From Scenedesmus sp. ARA3 (lineage: Eukaryota > Chlorophyta > Chlorophyceae > Sphaeropleales > Scenedesmaceae), in NCBI GenBank assembly GCA_004335835.1, contig RWJK01001484.1, positions 28,257-92,256 on the forward strand: a stretch of DNA of 64,000 bases, read 5' to 3'. The position numbers and the translations under genes were made by a program. The notes beneath the pieces are model-generated. The model ran no database searches. It was not told the origin of the DNA and saw only the letters and a list, made by a program, of their open reading frames with translations. How positions within the stretch are numbered: position 1 is the first letter of the stretch; each line of letters opens with the position of its first letter. Shown one piece after another: positions 10,901 to 21,344 of the stretch.

Positions 10901-13900
10901 CATTTGTGACATGCATTTTTTGACTCTTGATGTCTGTGTGGCGGTTGCCTTGTCGGGCACCAGCCGCCACCAACGCAGCTGCCACCTGCAATCAGGAACC
11001 GGACGATTAGCAATTGGGTTTACTGCACGTAGCAGCTTTGGAGGTATGTGCATGGCGGTTGCCTTGTCGGGCAGGTCCACGTCAGCACCAGCCGCCACCA
11101 GCGCAGCCACCACCTACAACCACAAACCAGACGATCAGCAATTGGGTTTATACCATGTAGCAGCTTTGGAGGTAGCTGCATGGCGCTTGCCTTGTCGGGC
11201 AGGTCCACGTCAGCGCCAGCCGCCACCAGCGCAACCGCCACCTGCAGTTGAAAAAGCAGTTTGGCTACATTTGTGACATGTATTTGTCGGCTCTTGATGT
11301 CTGTGTGGCGGTTGCCTTGTCGGGCAGGTCCACGTCAGCACCAGCCGCCACCAGTGCACACGCCACATACAATGGCACACCAGACAATTAGCCATTGGGT
11401 TTATTCTATGCAGCAGCTTTGGAGGTGCGTGCATGGCGGTTGCCTTGTCGGGCAGGTCCGCGTCAGCACCAGCCGCCACAAGCGCAGCCGCCACCTGCAA
11501 TCACAAACCCGACGATTAGTCAGTGGGTTTATTCTATGTTGCAGCTTTGGAGGTATGTGCATGGCGGTTGCCTTGTCGGGCAGGTCCACATCAGCACCAG
11601 CCGCCACCAGCGCAACCGTCACCTACAATTTGCAAGGCAGCAAAAGCTGAACGGCGCTGCTGGGTTTTGCAACTGCCACAAACTCAGGCCGTTGTCGATA
11701 AGATCCGCTGGGGAATTGACTGACCATATTGCTGAGCGACTGCCAAACCAAGCACACACGACCCGCGGCGTGAGCATCAAGTCGACTGACCATGCACAGA
11801 GATCTAGGCCGCCTACTCAGCAACGCAAAGTGGTACACAACCGAATCGCTCGATCCTATATTGACACACTCCCCGGCCGCACCGCCGCACCTTGGTGTTG
11901 CCTCTGCTGCTGGCTAGAACCAGCGGAGTGCAGCCGGCACCCTTCACGCCGTTGTAGGGGTTCAACGGGCAGCCCGCATCAACGACCTGTGGTGCGACAA
12001 CAGCCCAGCAGCACGGCAGCACACGTGCAGCGGGGTCAGCATGGTAGTCAGCGAGACGTGTGCAGCAGTTTAGGGGTTCAACGGGCAGCCCGCATCGACA
12101 ACCTGTGGTGCGGCAACAGCCCAGCAGCACGGCAGCACGCGTGCAGCGAGGTCAGCATGGCAGTCAGCGAGACGTGTGCAACAGTTTAGGGGTTCAGCAG
12201 GCAGCCTGCTTCAACAACCTAACAGGCGGCAGCCCAGCAGCACGGCAACACATACGCAGGACGGTCAGCAAGACGTGTGCAGCCTGACCGCCGCGCATGC
12301 AGCGCCACAGATGCTGCCCTGCGCAGCATCGCCTCACGGTTCAATCCACGCTGTTACATGCCAAGTAGCGCATCGCCCAACCACAAGCAGCAGCTGTGGT
12401 AAGCAGCACCGACCCAGAAACCTCTTTCCTTTGCTGCCACATGAAGCGCCTGCGTGACCAGTGCTGCACAGATCATGCTGTTTGTGGCCGCAACGTGCAG
12501 CTCCACGTCGGCTGTGCCACTTCCTGCCCCACACCCCTGCCGCTGCACCATCAACCCTGCCAGTGGCTTGAGACAACGTTTACCAACACCAACACCACTA
12601 CCACAGTGCAGGACGGACCTGCCTCAGGCACAAGCCCAGCGAGCCGATATACCGCTCATGAGGGCGTGATCAGTTTCGCTGCACGCACTTCAACGCAATC
12701 CACAGCACCTGCTGGAGTACTGCAAAGCCGCTATGCGCTTTACCACATACACCACCGTTGCGATCTAACAAATAGTTTAACCAATAGTTCACTGCAGCGT
12801 GCCGCAGGCCCCACCTGCTTCACCAGTGCTTCGCTCCAGTTGGTGTTGGTGGCAGCATAGTGCAGCTCCACATCATCTGTGGCTGCTGCCGGCACACCAG
12901 GCCGCGCCCCAGCAGCCAGCAGCAGCGGGATCACCTCCAGCTGCTTCGAAAATGCAGCCTGCGGCGCAGCAGCAGCAGCAGCGGCATACCGGCAGGCGCG
13001 GCAATAGCAAAGCAGGAGGTGTGTGTGATCACGGCAGTGGTCATATAAACTATGAGGTGCATATGAGTGGGGAGGAGCACAGCTGAGCTGCTGCTGTCTG
13101 TGCGTGTGGCTGCAAGCCATTCTGCACACATCAGCTGCAGGAGAGCTCACAACATCAAGTGAAGCGCGGATGTGCGCACCGCCTGTGCATTGACGCAGGG
13201 TCATTTCGTGCAGCAGAGAGCTGCAGGCATGACGTCATCAGCTGCTGAGTTGCATGCCGTGCACAGCAGCAGCAACAGCATTCAGCAAGCTCACAGGCGT
13301 TGCACTCATAGTCACTCTCCTCTCTGGTCTCAGACCATGTGTTCAACCTGTTGTGGCTCATACCATCCAAGATGGTGCAAGGACCCACATGTAACTATCC
13401 TCTCTCATAGCCACATCACACTCTCACATCCTCACCTGCATCAGCGGGGTGTAGCCATGGCAGCAGCGCAGGTTGGGGTCTGCATTGGCAGCCAGCAGCA
13501 GCTCAACCACATGCTTGTGGCCATACGCGACAGCCCTGTGCAGCGGTAGCGTCTCAAACTTGAGAGAAGCCGCCTGCTCCTCTACCAGTTTGAAGGAGCT
13601 CCTGCTGCTGCTGCTGCTGCTGCTGGCTCCAGCAGCATCAGCATCGCTGCCACTGCTGCCTGCAGCAGCTGCTGCATTGCTGCTGCTGTCATTGGCTTTG
13701 ATGCTGCCGTCAGGTGCTGCGGCATCGGCCTTGCTGGCACAGCTGCTGCTGCTGTTCTTGCCATCACAGCTGCTGCTGTTGGCTGCTGTGACTGCTGCAG
13801 CACTGCTGCTGCTGCTGCTGCTGCTGCCGTCAGTGCTGCTGGACGCGGCTGCTGCTCTTTGAAGAGCTGCACCAATCCTGTCCAGAGTTGCTTTCAGCGC

Positions 13901-15944
13901 CGACAAGATGGCAACATCACCGCCGGGCGCGGCTCTGTTGCACAGCATTTCATACACTGGCCCCATCTGCCCACTGCATGCTGCTGCTGCTAATGGCGTC
14001 AGGCCCGTCTTGCTGACTGAGGTAGTGCTGGCGCCTGCAGCCAGCAGCTGTCGCACTACATACAAGATCCCAGAGCCGGAAGATCCGGTTCCCGCCTTAC
14101 GGAACACCTCGGCATGCTCCGTGGCAGTCGCATCCTGCTTGGCCAGCTGCGCCCTGCAGCGCGATTTGAAAATTTGAAAATGCGGATGACAGATGGCAGA
14201 TGGCAGGGGGGAACACATGTTGGGGACACCAGCCTGCAATTCAGATACACTTCTAACAGCTAGCCGCAGCCTTGTGTGCCAGGGCTGCCGATGCACGAGC
14301 TGCGCACCGATGATGATGCCCATGCGGCATTTGCATGCAAAGGCCCTGAAAGCCGAAACTGCCACAGTCCTGCAAGCTGAGCTCGCCACAGTCCTGCAAG
14401 CTGAGCTCGCCACAGTCCTGCAAGCTGAGCTTGCCACAGTCCTGCAAGCTGAGCTCGCCACAGTCCTGCAAGCTGAGCTCGTCACAGTCCTGCAAGCTGA
14501 GCTTTGGTCGCAGTCCTGCAAACCGAACTTATCACAGTCACGCAAGCTGAGCTTGCCACAGTTCTGCACACTACACTTGTCACAGTCCTGCAAGCCGAAC
14601 TTGTCAAATTCCTGCAAGCTGAACGTCGGTCACAGTCCTGCAAGCTGAGCTTCGGTCACAGTCCTGCAAGCTGAACTTGCCACAGTCCTGCAAGCTGAGC
14701 TCGCCACAGTTCTGCAAGCTATACTTGTCACAGTCCTGCAAGCTGAGCTTCGGTCACAGTCCTGCAAGCTGGACTTGTCACAGTCACGCAAGCCGACCTG
14801 CCTACAAGCCTGCAAGGTCTTGCAATGTGGCCGTGGCAAGACCGCTGCAGCTCTGCAATCGGCAACAGTCAACGCACCTGGACAGCCGAGTGTAGTTTCC
14901 TGCAACCGCCAGGTGCAGAGCAGTGAAGCCCCCAGGGCCCTGCATGTCCACGTCGTTACATGCAGCCAGCACTTCCTGCAAGCTGGGCAGGCTGCTGCGG
15001 CTGCTGCTGGCAGTGGTTGCGGATGTGGTGCTGCTGCTATTACATGAGGCGGCGGCAGCAGGAACCGCAGCAACTGCTGCTGCTGCTGCTGCTTCAGTGC
15101 TTGCTGCGGGTGCTGCAGCACTGCCGGTTAGTGCCGCTGCTGCTGTGCTACTTGTTGCCGCCTCGCTGCTGCTGCTGACGCCAGCGCCACTACCTGCCTC
15201 TGTTACAGGTGCGGATGTGCCTGGGTCTGTCGGTGATGCAGCTGCTGCTGCTGCTGCTGCTGCTGTCTGCTCAGCGCCCGGCTGCTGCTGCTGTTGCTGC
15301 TGTGGTGGCGCCTGGCCGACTGCTAGCATAACTACACGGTGCAGCAGCGGCCATCCAGCAGCATCTTTGGCTGCTGCATCTATCTGCTCCGGCTGCTGCT
15401 GCTCCTGCTGCTGCTCTAGTTGAGTAGCGACGCTGCCACTGCTGCTGTCTGCTTGCCCGCTGCTTTCAGCAGGCTCCTGTGTTGCTGCTGCTTCATCAAA
15501 GCTCCTGCCTAGCTGCAGCCCAACTGCTCCTCGTGCCACATCCATTTGAGTCACCATGGCCGCACACACGCTTAAGCACATTGCTGCAACAACTGTGTTG
15601 CCCTGCTGCTGCTGCGCCTCGCTCTGCTGCTGCAGAGCCGTAAGGATGCGCTGCTTCCACATGCTGTGGTCTTTGCTTGGCAGGCAAAGCATGTAGAAGA
15701 TATCAACTACGTACTTTCTGATCAAGCGCAGCAGAAACCCATCTAGGGAAGTGTAGTGGCCGCTGATGTGCTCCTGCGCAGCACGCACGTAGTCCTGAAC
15801 AAAGCCGTCAACTGCTGCTTGCAGCTCTTGTGGAGCCACCTGCACGAGCTCCTGCAGCTGCGCCTTGCTGTGTGACTGCTTGTCTGCAGGAGGCAGCTGC
15901 CTGGCTTCTGCCACCACCTGCAGGATACTGCTGAGGTTGCCCAT
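6526..15944 (-). CDS. Ankyrin-repeat / GYF / RING-finger protein, probable E3 ubiquitin ligase
   Basis: Seven exons close in frame to 1711 aa: 14878-15944, 13436-14153, 12815-12958, 11891-11986, 10701-10874, 9737-9886 and 6526-9312. The start MGNLSS fits an N-myristoylation signal (Gly2, Ser6). Ankyrin repeats run from about residue 310 to 783, with the clearest units in exons 5 (TPLHYAAMGGHLAIIRSLVAAGA) and 6 (VAANYGQLEACVALVEAGA). The last exon is long and full of Ala, Ser and Gln tracts. It holds a GYF domain at about 1190-1235 (WLYRDPEGTVQGPF...ESGFF) and ends with a C3HC4 RING of the IAP type over the last 55 residues (CLLC...LPCKHMAVCRGC...CPKC). By family knowledge the RING recruits an E2, GYF binds proline-rich ligands and ankyrins bind targets; the substrate is unknown. 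Introns are loaded with partial exon copies. Confidence 0.88.
9594..9665 (-). repeat. Tail copy of ankyrin exon 6
   Basis: This copy of the 3' end of exon 9737-9886 reads KAAGGDVVTLLVGCKACKKRNLK and keeps the donor AAG|GTGCGG. It lies in the following intron. Confidence 0.85.
9887..10360 (-). repeat. Head-copy array of ankyrin exon 6 (four copies)
   Basis: The acceptor plus the first ~55 bases of exon 9737-9886 (V/AANYGQLEACVALVEAGA) recur with exon-start positions 10004, 10124, 10232 and 10352, so the spacing is 108-120 bp. After the copied exon fragment each unit runs into intron sequence, with no donor that would make it a complete exon. Confidence 0.85.
10435..10545 (-). repeat. Tail copy of ankyrin exon 5
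   Basis: This segment reads GGHLAIIRSLVAAGAALAPV and ends at a donor like that of exon 10701-10874. It lies in the intron downstream of that exon. Confidence 0.85.
10875..11640 (-). repeat. 128-bp head-copy array of ankyrin exon 5 (six copies)
   Basis: Upstream of exon 10701-10874 (start base 10874) the acceptor and the first ~75 bases (VAAALVAAGADVDLPDKATAM) recur with start bases 10985, 11113, 11241, 11366, 11494 and 11622. Five spacings are 128 bp; the unit next to the exon is shorter (111 bp). The copy at 11366 has lost its AG. All stop after the DKATAM codons and continue into the same intron sequence (ACATACCTCCAAAGCTGC or close). Confidence 0.9.
11990..12240 (-). repeat. Head copies of ankyrin exon 4
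   Basis: Two or three further copies of the acceptor and first codons of exon 11891-11986 (VVDAGCPLNP) occur near 12065-12105 and 12185-12225, about 120 bp apart. Confidence 0.75.
12430..12530 (-). repeat. Diverged copy of the ankyrin exon 3 tail
   Basis: The peptide VELHVAATNSMICAALVTQ resembles the exon 12815-12958 tail VELHYAATNTNWSEALVKQ. It is not needed for an in-frame transcript, because exon 3 joins exon 4 directly in phase 0. It is probably an unused echo. Confidence 0.55.
14343..14815. repeat. Intronic minisatellite, 24-bp unit
   Basis: The first intron of the ankyrin gene is largely built from units of about 24 bp of the type GCCACAGTCCTGCAAGCTGA(GCTC), with well over ten imperfect copies. 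The left part (about 14365-14500) is nearly perfect and the right part is diverged. Confidence 0.9.
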
Positions 15945-16871
15945 GCTGCTGCTTGGCCCTGCTTGCTACTGTTGATGCTGTGTATGATGGCTGCTCCTGT
16001 GGCAGCAGCGGGCGCAGGCTGCTGCCTGCTCCTGCATCTGCAGCGTGCGAGGCTCCAAACGTATCAGCCTGCAGACATACAAAGTCAATTGTGACTGCAG
16101 TTATAACAGCATTGTCAAGTTGAAGGGTATCAGAATGTGCAGCCTACACTCACGCCAAGCAGGTCCACAGCAGCTGCAGAGGGAAACAGCAGATATTTTA
16201 CACATGCATGGGCAGCATGTTGCCAGGTTGACCACAGGACACTCTGTTCAAATGTAGTAATGCACAGCCCGATTTACCTCCAATCTGGGAATCACCGGGG
16301 CTGCAGCAGATCCGAGGCAGTGCAGGGAGAACTGGATGACAGCCAAGCTGGTACAAAAGCTGCTACCGTTCATCCACCATAACTACTAAGATCTAAAACA
16401 ACTGCATCGCCAGCGGGCCGTCCTACTCAAGAAGACATAACTCCGGCACAACCCTGTTGTGGCAGTTTCCGCCCCCTCATGTGATCGCTTAGCTGAGCTT
16501 AGCTTCAGAGCGTTCTTTTGCAACTGTTCAGTGCTGTATGTAACTTCAACCACACGAAAACGACCAGAAGAAAAGCTGCAGTTTTCAGTGACTGGTGTAC
16601 AGTTGCAGTCTGCTGCTGCATGCTGAAACGAGTACAGCCTTGAATGTCACATCTGTTGGTGTTGTATTTTTCTGGCATGGTTACTCGTCGCACGTTGTGA
16701 GGACCGGATAGCTCGCAGCTTTCCCTAGCCCAAGTTGATGAACTGGCACTTACCTGCTGCAACGTCCATGCACAGCTGTCCTGGTCTGCTCGCCGCTCTT
16801 GCTGGACAGCAGCATCCTTGAGTCCCCTTCGTGCAGGGCACATAGCACCTGGTGCAGCTTGCAGGACAAGC
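15945..16871. promoter_or_regulatory. Shared upstream region of divergent ANK/GYF/RING and ABHD17 genes
   Basis: About 930 bp separates the two start codons, which point away from each other, so both promoters should lie here. I see no TATA box or other motif I would vouch for. Upstream non-coding exons of ABHD17 could also be here. Confidence 0.4.
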
Positions 16872-19679
16872 ATGAGCAGCAGCAGCAGGCCGGCGCAGAG
16901 CAGCAACAGCAGCCCTGCGCTGCCGGGACAGCAGGGCACCGCAGCAGCAGCAGCAGCAGCAGAACAGATGCCTGGTCAACGAGGCTGCCTGCCAAGCATG
17001 CGGGGCCCCGGGCCGTGGGGCCGCATGGTGGATGGCATCGCCAGCAGGCTTGCTTTTTTCCCGCCTACGCCGCCATCATACACAGTAGAGGAGCATAAGG
17101 ATAGCACGGGACAGCTGTACATCCAGCCAGTAGAAAGGTGAGCTCTACCCTGCAGCGTGCATGTAAGCCTGCACTTGAGCTTTGGCTATGGCGTTTGTAG
17201 CAAGCAGCTGCTCTTGGGTGAAGCAGCTGTTGAAGAAGTTGCTTGCAGGAGGGCTTGGCAGACGGCTGCATCAGCTGAACAGCAGCACAGCAGCGTCGTG
17301 CAGAAGCGCTGTGTTGCGAGAGCTATGCAAAGCTGTTGAGCGGGCGTTTTCACTTCACCTCACGCTATAGGATGGCCGGCTTTCAGCAGTCATTCTTCTT
17401 GACGGTGGCAGCAGCAGACGAGCTTCTGTGAGTGTCTGGCATTGAGCCTGTGTGCACCGCGTGCTCTCTGCAGGGGCTACCAGCGAGTGCCATCTGCGCG
17501 TGTGCACTGGCTGCAAACGGAGCAAGGCAACCGCATCATTACAGCATTCGTGCCATTCTTTGATGGCAGAGGGACCATGGCGCGCCTCACCATTCTGTAC
17601 AGCCACGGCAATGCAGTGGATCTGGGGCAGATGCTGCCTGTGTACAGGTGAGCAGTGATGCAAGCACAAGCAGCTGCCTGGCAGTCGACTGTTGCATTTG
17701 ACCTAGGGCAGATGCTGCCCGTGTACACACGAGCAGTGACGTCAGGACACCCGGCAGTTGCCTGACAGCAAATTCACCAACTTTCCTCGAGGCAGCTGCA
17801 GGCTGCAGCCAGCACACCACGAAGCTAGCGCTGCTTCTTGTATTGTATCGAGGCCTAATGCTGCCTGATGCTGCCTAATGCTGCTTCATGTTGTAATGTG
17901 GCTTGCAGGGACTTAGGGCGCCTGCTGCGTGTGAACGTGATGGGCTATGACTACACTGGGTACGGCTGCTGCAGCAGCAGCGGCGGCCCCAGCGTCACAG
18001 CCACCTGCAGCGATGTGGCAGCAGTGCTGACCGGGCTGGAGACGCTGCACGGCGTGAAGCGCAAAGATGTGGTGCTGTACGGGCAGTCGGTTGGCTCGGG
18101 CCCCACAGTGAGTTTATTGGACACTCAGCAGCAGCAGCAGCAGCAGCAGGCTGTGTGCATTGAATGCTTGCACGGCTGGCATGCGCTCTGGCAACATGGG
18201 CAGTTGGTCGGCGCATGCCCCACAGTCAGGGCAGCCAGCACCTCGCAGCAGCAGCAGCAGCAGCAGCACAAATTGACTGCTGCCAGGCCTTTCTGGCAAT
18301 GCATGCAACATACGTGTGCATGCTGATGATTGAGGCGCAACAGGAGCAGCAACGGCGAATTCTGATGCACATGGGTGCTGAAAGTTGCTCATGCTATTCT
18401 GTCGCTGCTGCCACGTGCTCGCAGGTGTGGCTGGCATCACAGCGGCCAGGCGTGGCAGGAGTAGTGCTGCACTCGCCGATGCTGTCTGGCGTGCGCGTGT
18501 TCAACCCCAACCTCAAGTACTGGTGAGCGCAAGTGCACCGCATATTTCCAGCTTGGCACGCCTGCTCTTGCACTATCCCAACCTCAAGTACTGGTGAGCG
18601 CAAAGCGCAAACTCTTGAAGCTGGCAGTTCTGCTGGGAACACCTGCCGCTGGAACTCCGACGCACGACAGCAGACACAGAGCGTAGGTTGCCAGCAGCGT
18701 ACATAGCGGGCATTTGTTCAGCTACATCACCTGCAGCAGAGAGCACTTTGCAGGCTGCATGGTGCTGAATGGTTGTGCTGCTGCTGTTGCTGCCGCTGCC
18801 GCTGCAGGCCCGCGTGGGCGGACATCTACCCCAACCACCTGCTGGTCAAGAAGGTGGACGTGCCGCTGCTGGTGCTGCACGGCACCGCGGACGAGGTGAG
18901 AGGCTGTAACCAACCCAACACGTGCTTTTGTGTGGCAGCAGCGTTATGCAGTTTTGGCAGCTGTCTGGACTGCTCGGCCTTCAACAAGTGACGCTGTAAC
19001 TCGCTCGCCTACATGTTGCAGGTGTTGCTGAGCCAGCTCCTGTGTATCACTACTTTTTTGACTTGTAACCACTGACCGGGGACATGGGTGGATGTCCATG
19101 GATGTCAAACATGGATGTAAACATCGCACTAGGTTTTGGGTACGTACCTGCACCACGACCTCTCTCGTAGAGGGCGCTGTGTATGCTGCAGGCTCCAGCT
19201 GTGTGCAGCATAATCACGTTTGTTCTGCGCTGCTGCCGCAGGTGGTTGATGTCAGTGCAGGCCGGCGGCTGGCTGAGCTGGATGATCCACTGCATCACTG
19301 CATTCTTGGCTTCAGCTGTAACCGTATGTGCATGTGTTGCTGCTCTTGGTTTCAGCTGTGTGCGGCATGTTTATGTAGAGCCTGCCTTGCTGCGCTGCTG
19401 CCGCAGGTAATTGATGTGAGTGCCGGCCGGCGGCTGGCTGAGCTGGCGCCTGTGGCAGTGCTGCCTGTAACCGGCTTGAGCTGCGAAATGAATGCCTTTT
19501 TTGCGACACATGTGCTGCTGCCGCAGGTGATTGATGTCAGTGCAGGCCGGCGGCTGGCTGAGCTGGCGCCTGCTGCAGTGACGCCGCTGCTGGCGGAGGG
19601 CTTTGACCACCAGAACCTGGAGGCCTGCCCAGAGTACCTGCCGCGCTTGAAGGAGTTCCTGCAGCAGCTGCAGCAGTAG
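16872..19679 (+). CDS. ABHD17-like alpha/beta hydrolase (protein depalmitoylase family)
   Basis: Six exons close in frame to 325 aa: 16872-17137, 17474-17647, 17909-18107, 18425-18522, 18808-18895 and 19527-19679. The fold landmarks are in order: oxyanion HGN in exon 2 (YSHGNAVDLG), nucleophile Ser207 in GQSVGSGPT, Asp274 in LHGTADE and His303 in GFDHQNLE. This is the ABHD17/FAM108 pattern; animal members remove palmitate from membrane proteins. The animal N-terminal Cys cluster is not evident; instead there is a Ser/Ala/Gln stretch before RMVDGIASRLAFFPP. The start at 16872 is the first in-frame ATG I can support, and 16968 or 17028 are alternatives. Exon 4 has a tail copy (donor at 18593, 71 bp on), and exon 6 has two head copies with acceptors at 19242 and 19407, so three acceptors compete for the His-bearing exon. 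Confidence 0.88.
19242..19450 (+). repeat. Two head copies of the ABHD17 last exon
   Basis: CCGCAG|GT acceptors at 19242 and 19407 each precede a copy of VxDVSAGRRLAEL, like the real exon start at 19527. The second copy extends to LAPVAVLP. Neither leads to the His303 segment without further splicing. Confidence 0.85.
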
Positions 19680-19908
19680 CAGCGGCAGCGGCAGCGGTGC
19701 TTATGAACAAACAGATGGCGTGTGTTTCCTTGAGGCTTGCAGGGAGTCAATCAATTGGATGCTTGGTGAGCAACGCTGGTCGCCAGCGCCTGCAGGACGC
19801 CAGCCTTTGCAGGACAGAAGCATTTGCAGGATGCAGCTCTTGCACGGCGCCAGCTTTTGCAGGTTGCAAGCTCTTGCAGGATGCAAGCTGTTGCAGGGAT
19901 TGTCAGTG

Positions 19909-19946
19909 CCTGTGCTGTGCTGTGCTGTGCTGTGCTGTGCTGTGCT
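19909..19946. repeat. (TGTGC)n microsatellite
   Basis: About seven perfect copies of the pentamer lie in the 3' flank of the ABHD17 gene. Confidence 0.9.
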
Positions 19947-20410
19947 GGTTGGGTTGGGGTGCTTCTGCACTGTCGCCTGGCCTATGGCACACAAGGTGTG
20001 CGACTGTGCATTTGTACGGTTGCTGCCATCAGTGTTGCTGTATGATATATTGGAGGCTCGGCATCGGCCGTTGACTGTACTGCGTGTGCAGCTTCTGCAC
20101 GTTCCAGAACGTGGCCTGCATTGTGTTTGGTTTGAGCACCGCACGTTGCTGAACAAGCGTTCAAACAACCATATTGCAGCGCGTGTCCTATGCACATGCT
20201 GTTGTGGCACACACACCACAACAGCGTACACAGGACAACTTAGGCAGTGCTGACCCTGATGTGAGGCATACCTTTTGTTTTGGTGTGTTTGTGGCTGGGT
20301 GTGTTGCCGGGGTTTCGCGCCAGCCGAGACCTGGCGTGTGTTCCAGCATGCTAGACTTGCAGTCCTGCTCTAGCTGCCATGACATCTGCCTCCTTCAAGG
20401 AAGGCCTTTT

Positions 20411-20412
<2 letters not shown>

Positions 20413-20452
<40 letters not shown>
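20413..20452. repeat. (CAG)13 run
   Basis: An uninterrupted CAG trinucleotide run in intergenic sequence. Confidence 0.9.
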
Positions 20453-20453
<1 letters not shown>

Positions 20454-21344
20454 TCAGCTCAGTGAGCGGCTCACCATGCGCCATTGGTGGGGCTACTACC
20501 AGCATTGATACACTGTGTCAGTTGAGCAGGAACACCCGTGTGTTTGGCAATCAAGTGGTTGTGTGGCATTTTCCTTGTAATGCGAGCACTGGTAGGGGTG
20601 CTGTGCCCTGATCCCAGTGCTAGTGGGTTGCGGAGGCAGCTGTCCTCCAGCATGTACTGCCTGGTGTACTACTCTTCCAGTGTCGTTTGTTGTTCTTGAT
20701 GATGTTACGTGGTGCACAGCTCCAGCCCATTCTGAGGTACGTGCTTCTGCCTTCTGCAGCAATGCCAGCTGACTGACCTTGTAGCCCTGTGCTGTACGGG
20801 TGACAAGAAGACATCTTGTCACTTGTTGATCAATCATCATGATCAAGTTGTCGATCAATGGGCTTTTGCTCCTATCACATGCACAGTTGTCCTGCTTCGG
20901 CCAGTCATTCACTATGGGATTACGTTTTGACAGTCAGGGTGGCGACATTCCAAACTCAGGATGTGCTGTGGTGGCTGGCAGTATAGGCCATCTTGGCATG
21001 ATGACCATGGCATGATCAGGTCACGGCTCTATGCGCACTGCTCCCAGAGGGTTTGTCTGCTGTGTGAGTTGCTGTAGTGCTTGCAGTCTAACAGCAAATG
21101 GTTTTAACCCCTTTTCTTAGCGTAGCGCGCGTCCTTACACTGGGAACTGCAAATATTTCTGCGAAGTGTGTGCTGTCATCGTGCTGAGGGTTCAGGTCAG
21201 TGGAACGTCAACTTCTGCCTGCTCCGCATGAATGTATTACACCGCAGCTTGCACCTGTATAGTTTGTGTGCTGCTTACGCTGCTTGCTGACTGTGTCTCG
21301 ATCTTGACAAGGAGCACTTCAAGCACCAGCAACTGTGCAGCATC

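Larger units (their letters stand above)
19680..21344. other. ABHD17 3' flank and USP upstream region
   Basis: No gene recognised. It contains a cluster of TTGCAGGATGCAAGCT-like units (about 19785-19895), a TGTGC pentanucleotide run and a CAG run at about 20413-20452. From 20600 the sequence loses the trinucleotide bias. Confidence 0.4.

Noticed and set aside
9887..11640. Ankyrin-like copies read as extra true ankyrin exons
   Set aside because: They lack either the donor or the acceptor, end abruptly after the same codons, and the transcript closes in frame without them.
12430..12530. Possible additional ankyrin exon (ELHVAATNSMICAAL)
   Set aside because: Exons 12815-12958 and 11891-11986 join in phase and give an unbroken repeat; this piece looks like an echo. 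Not excluded as an alternative exon.
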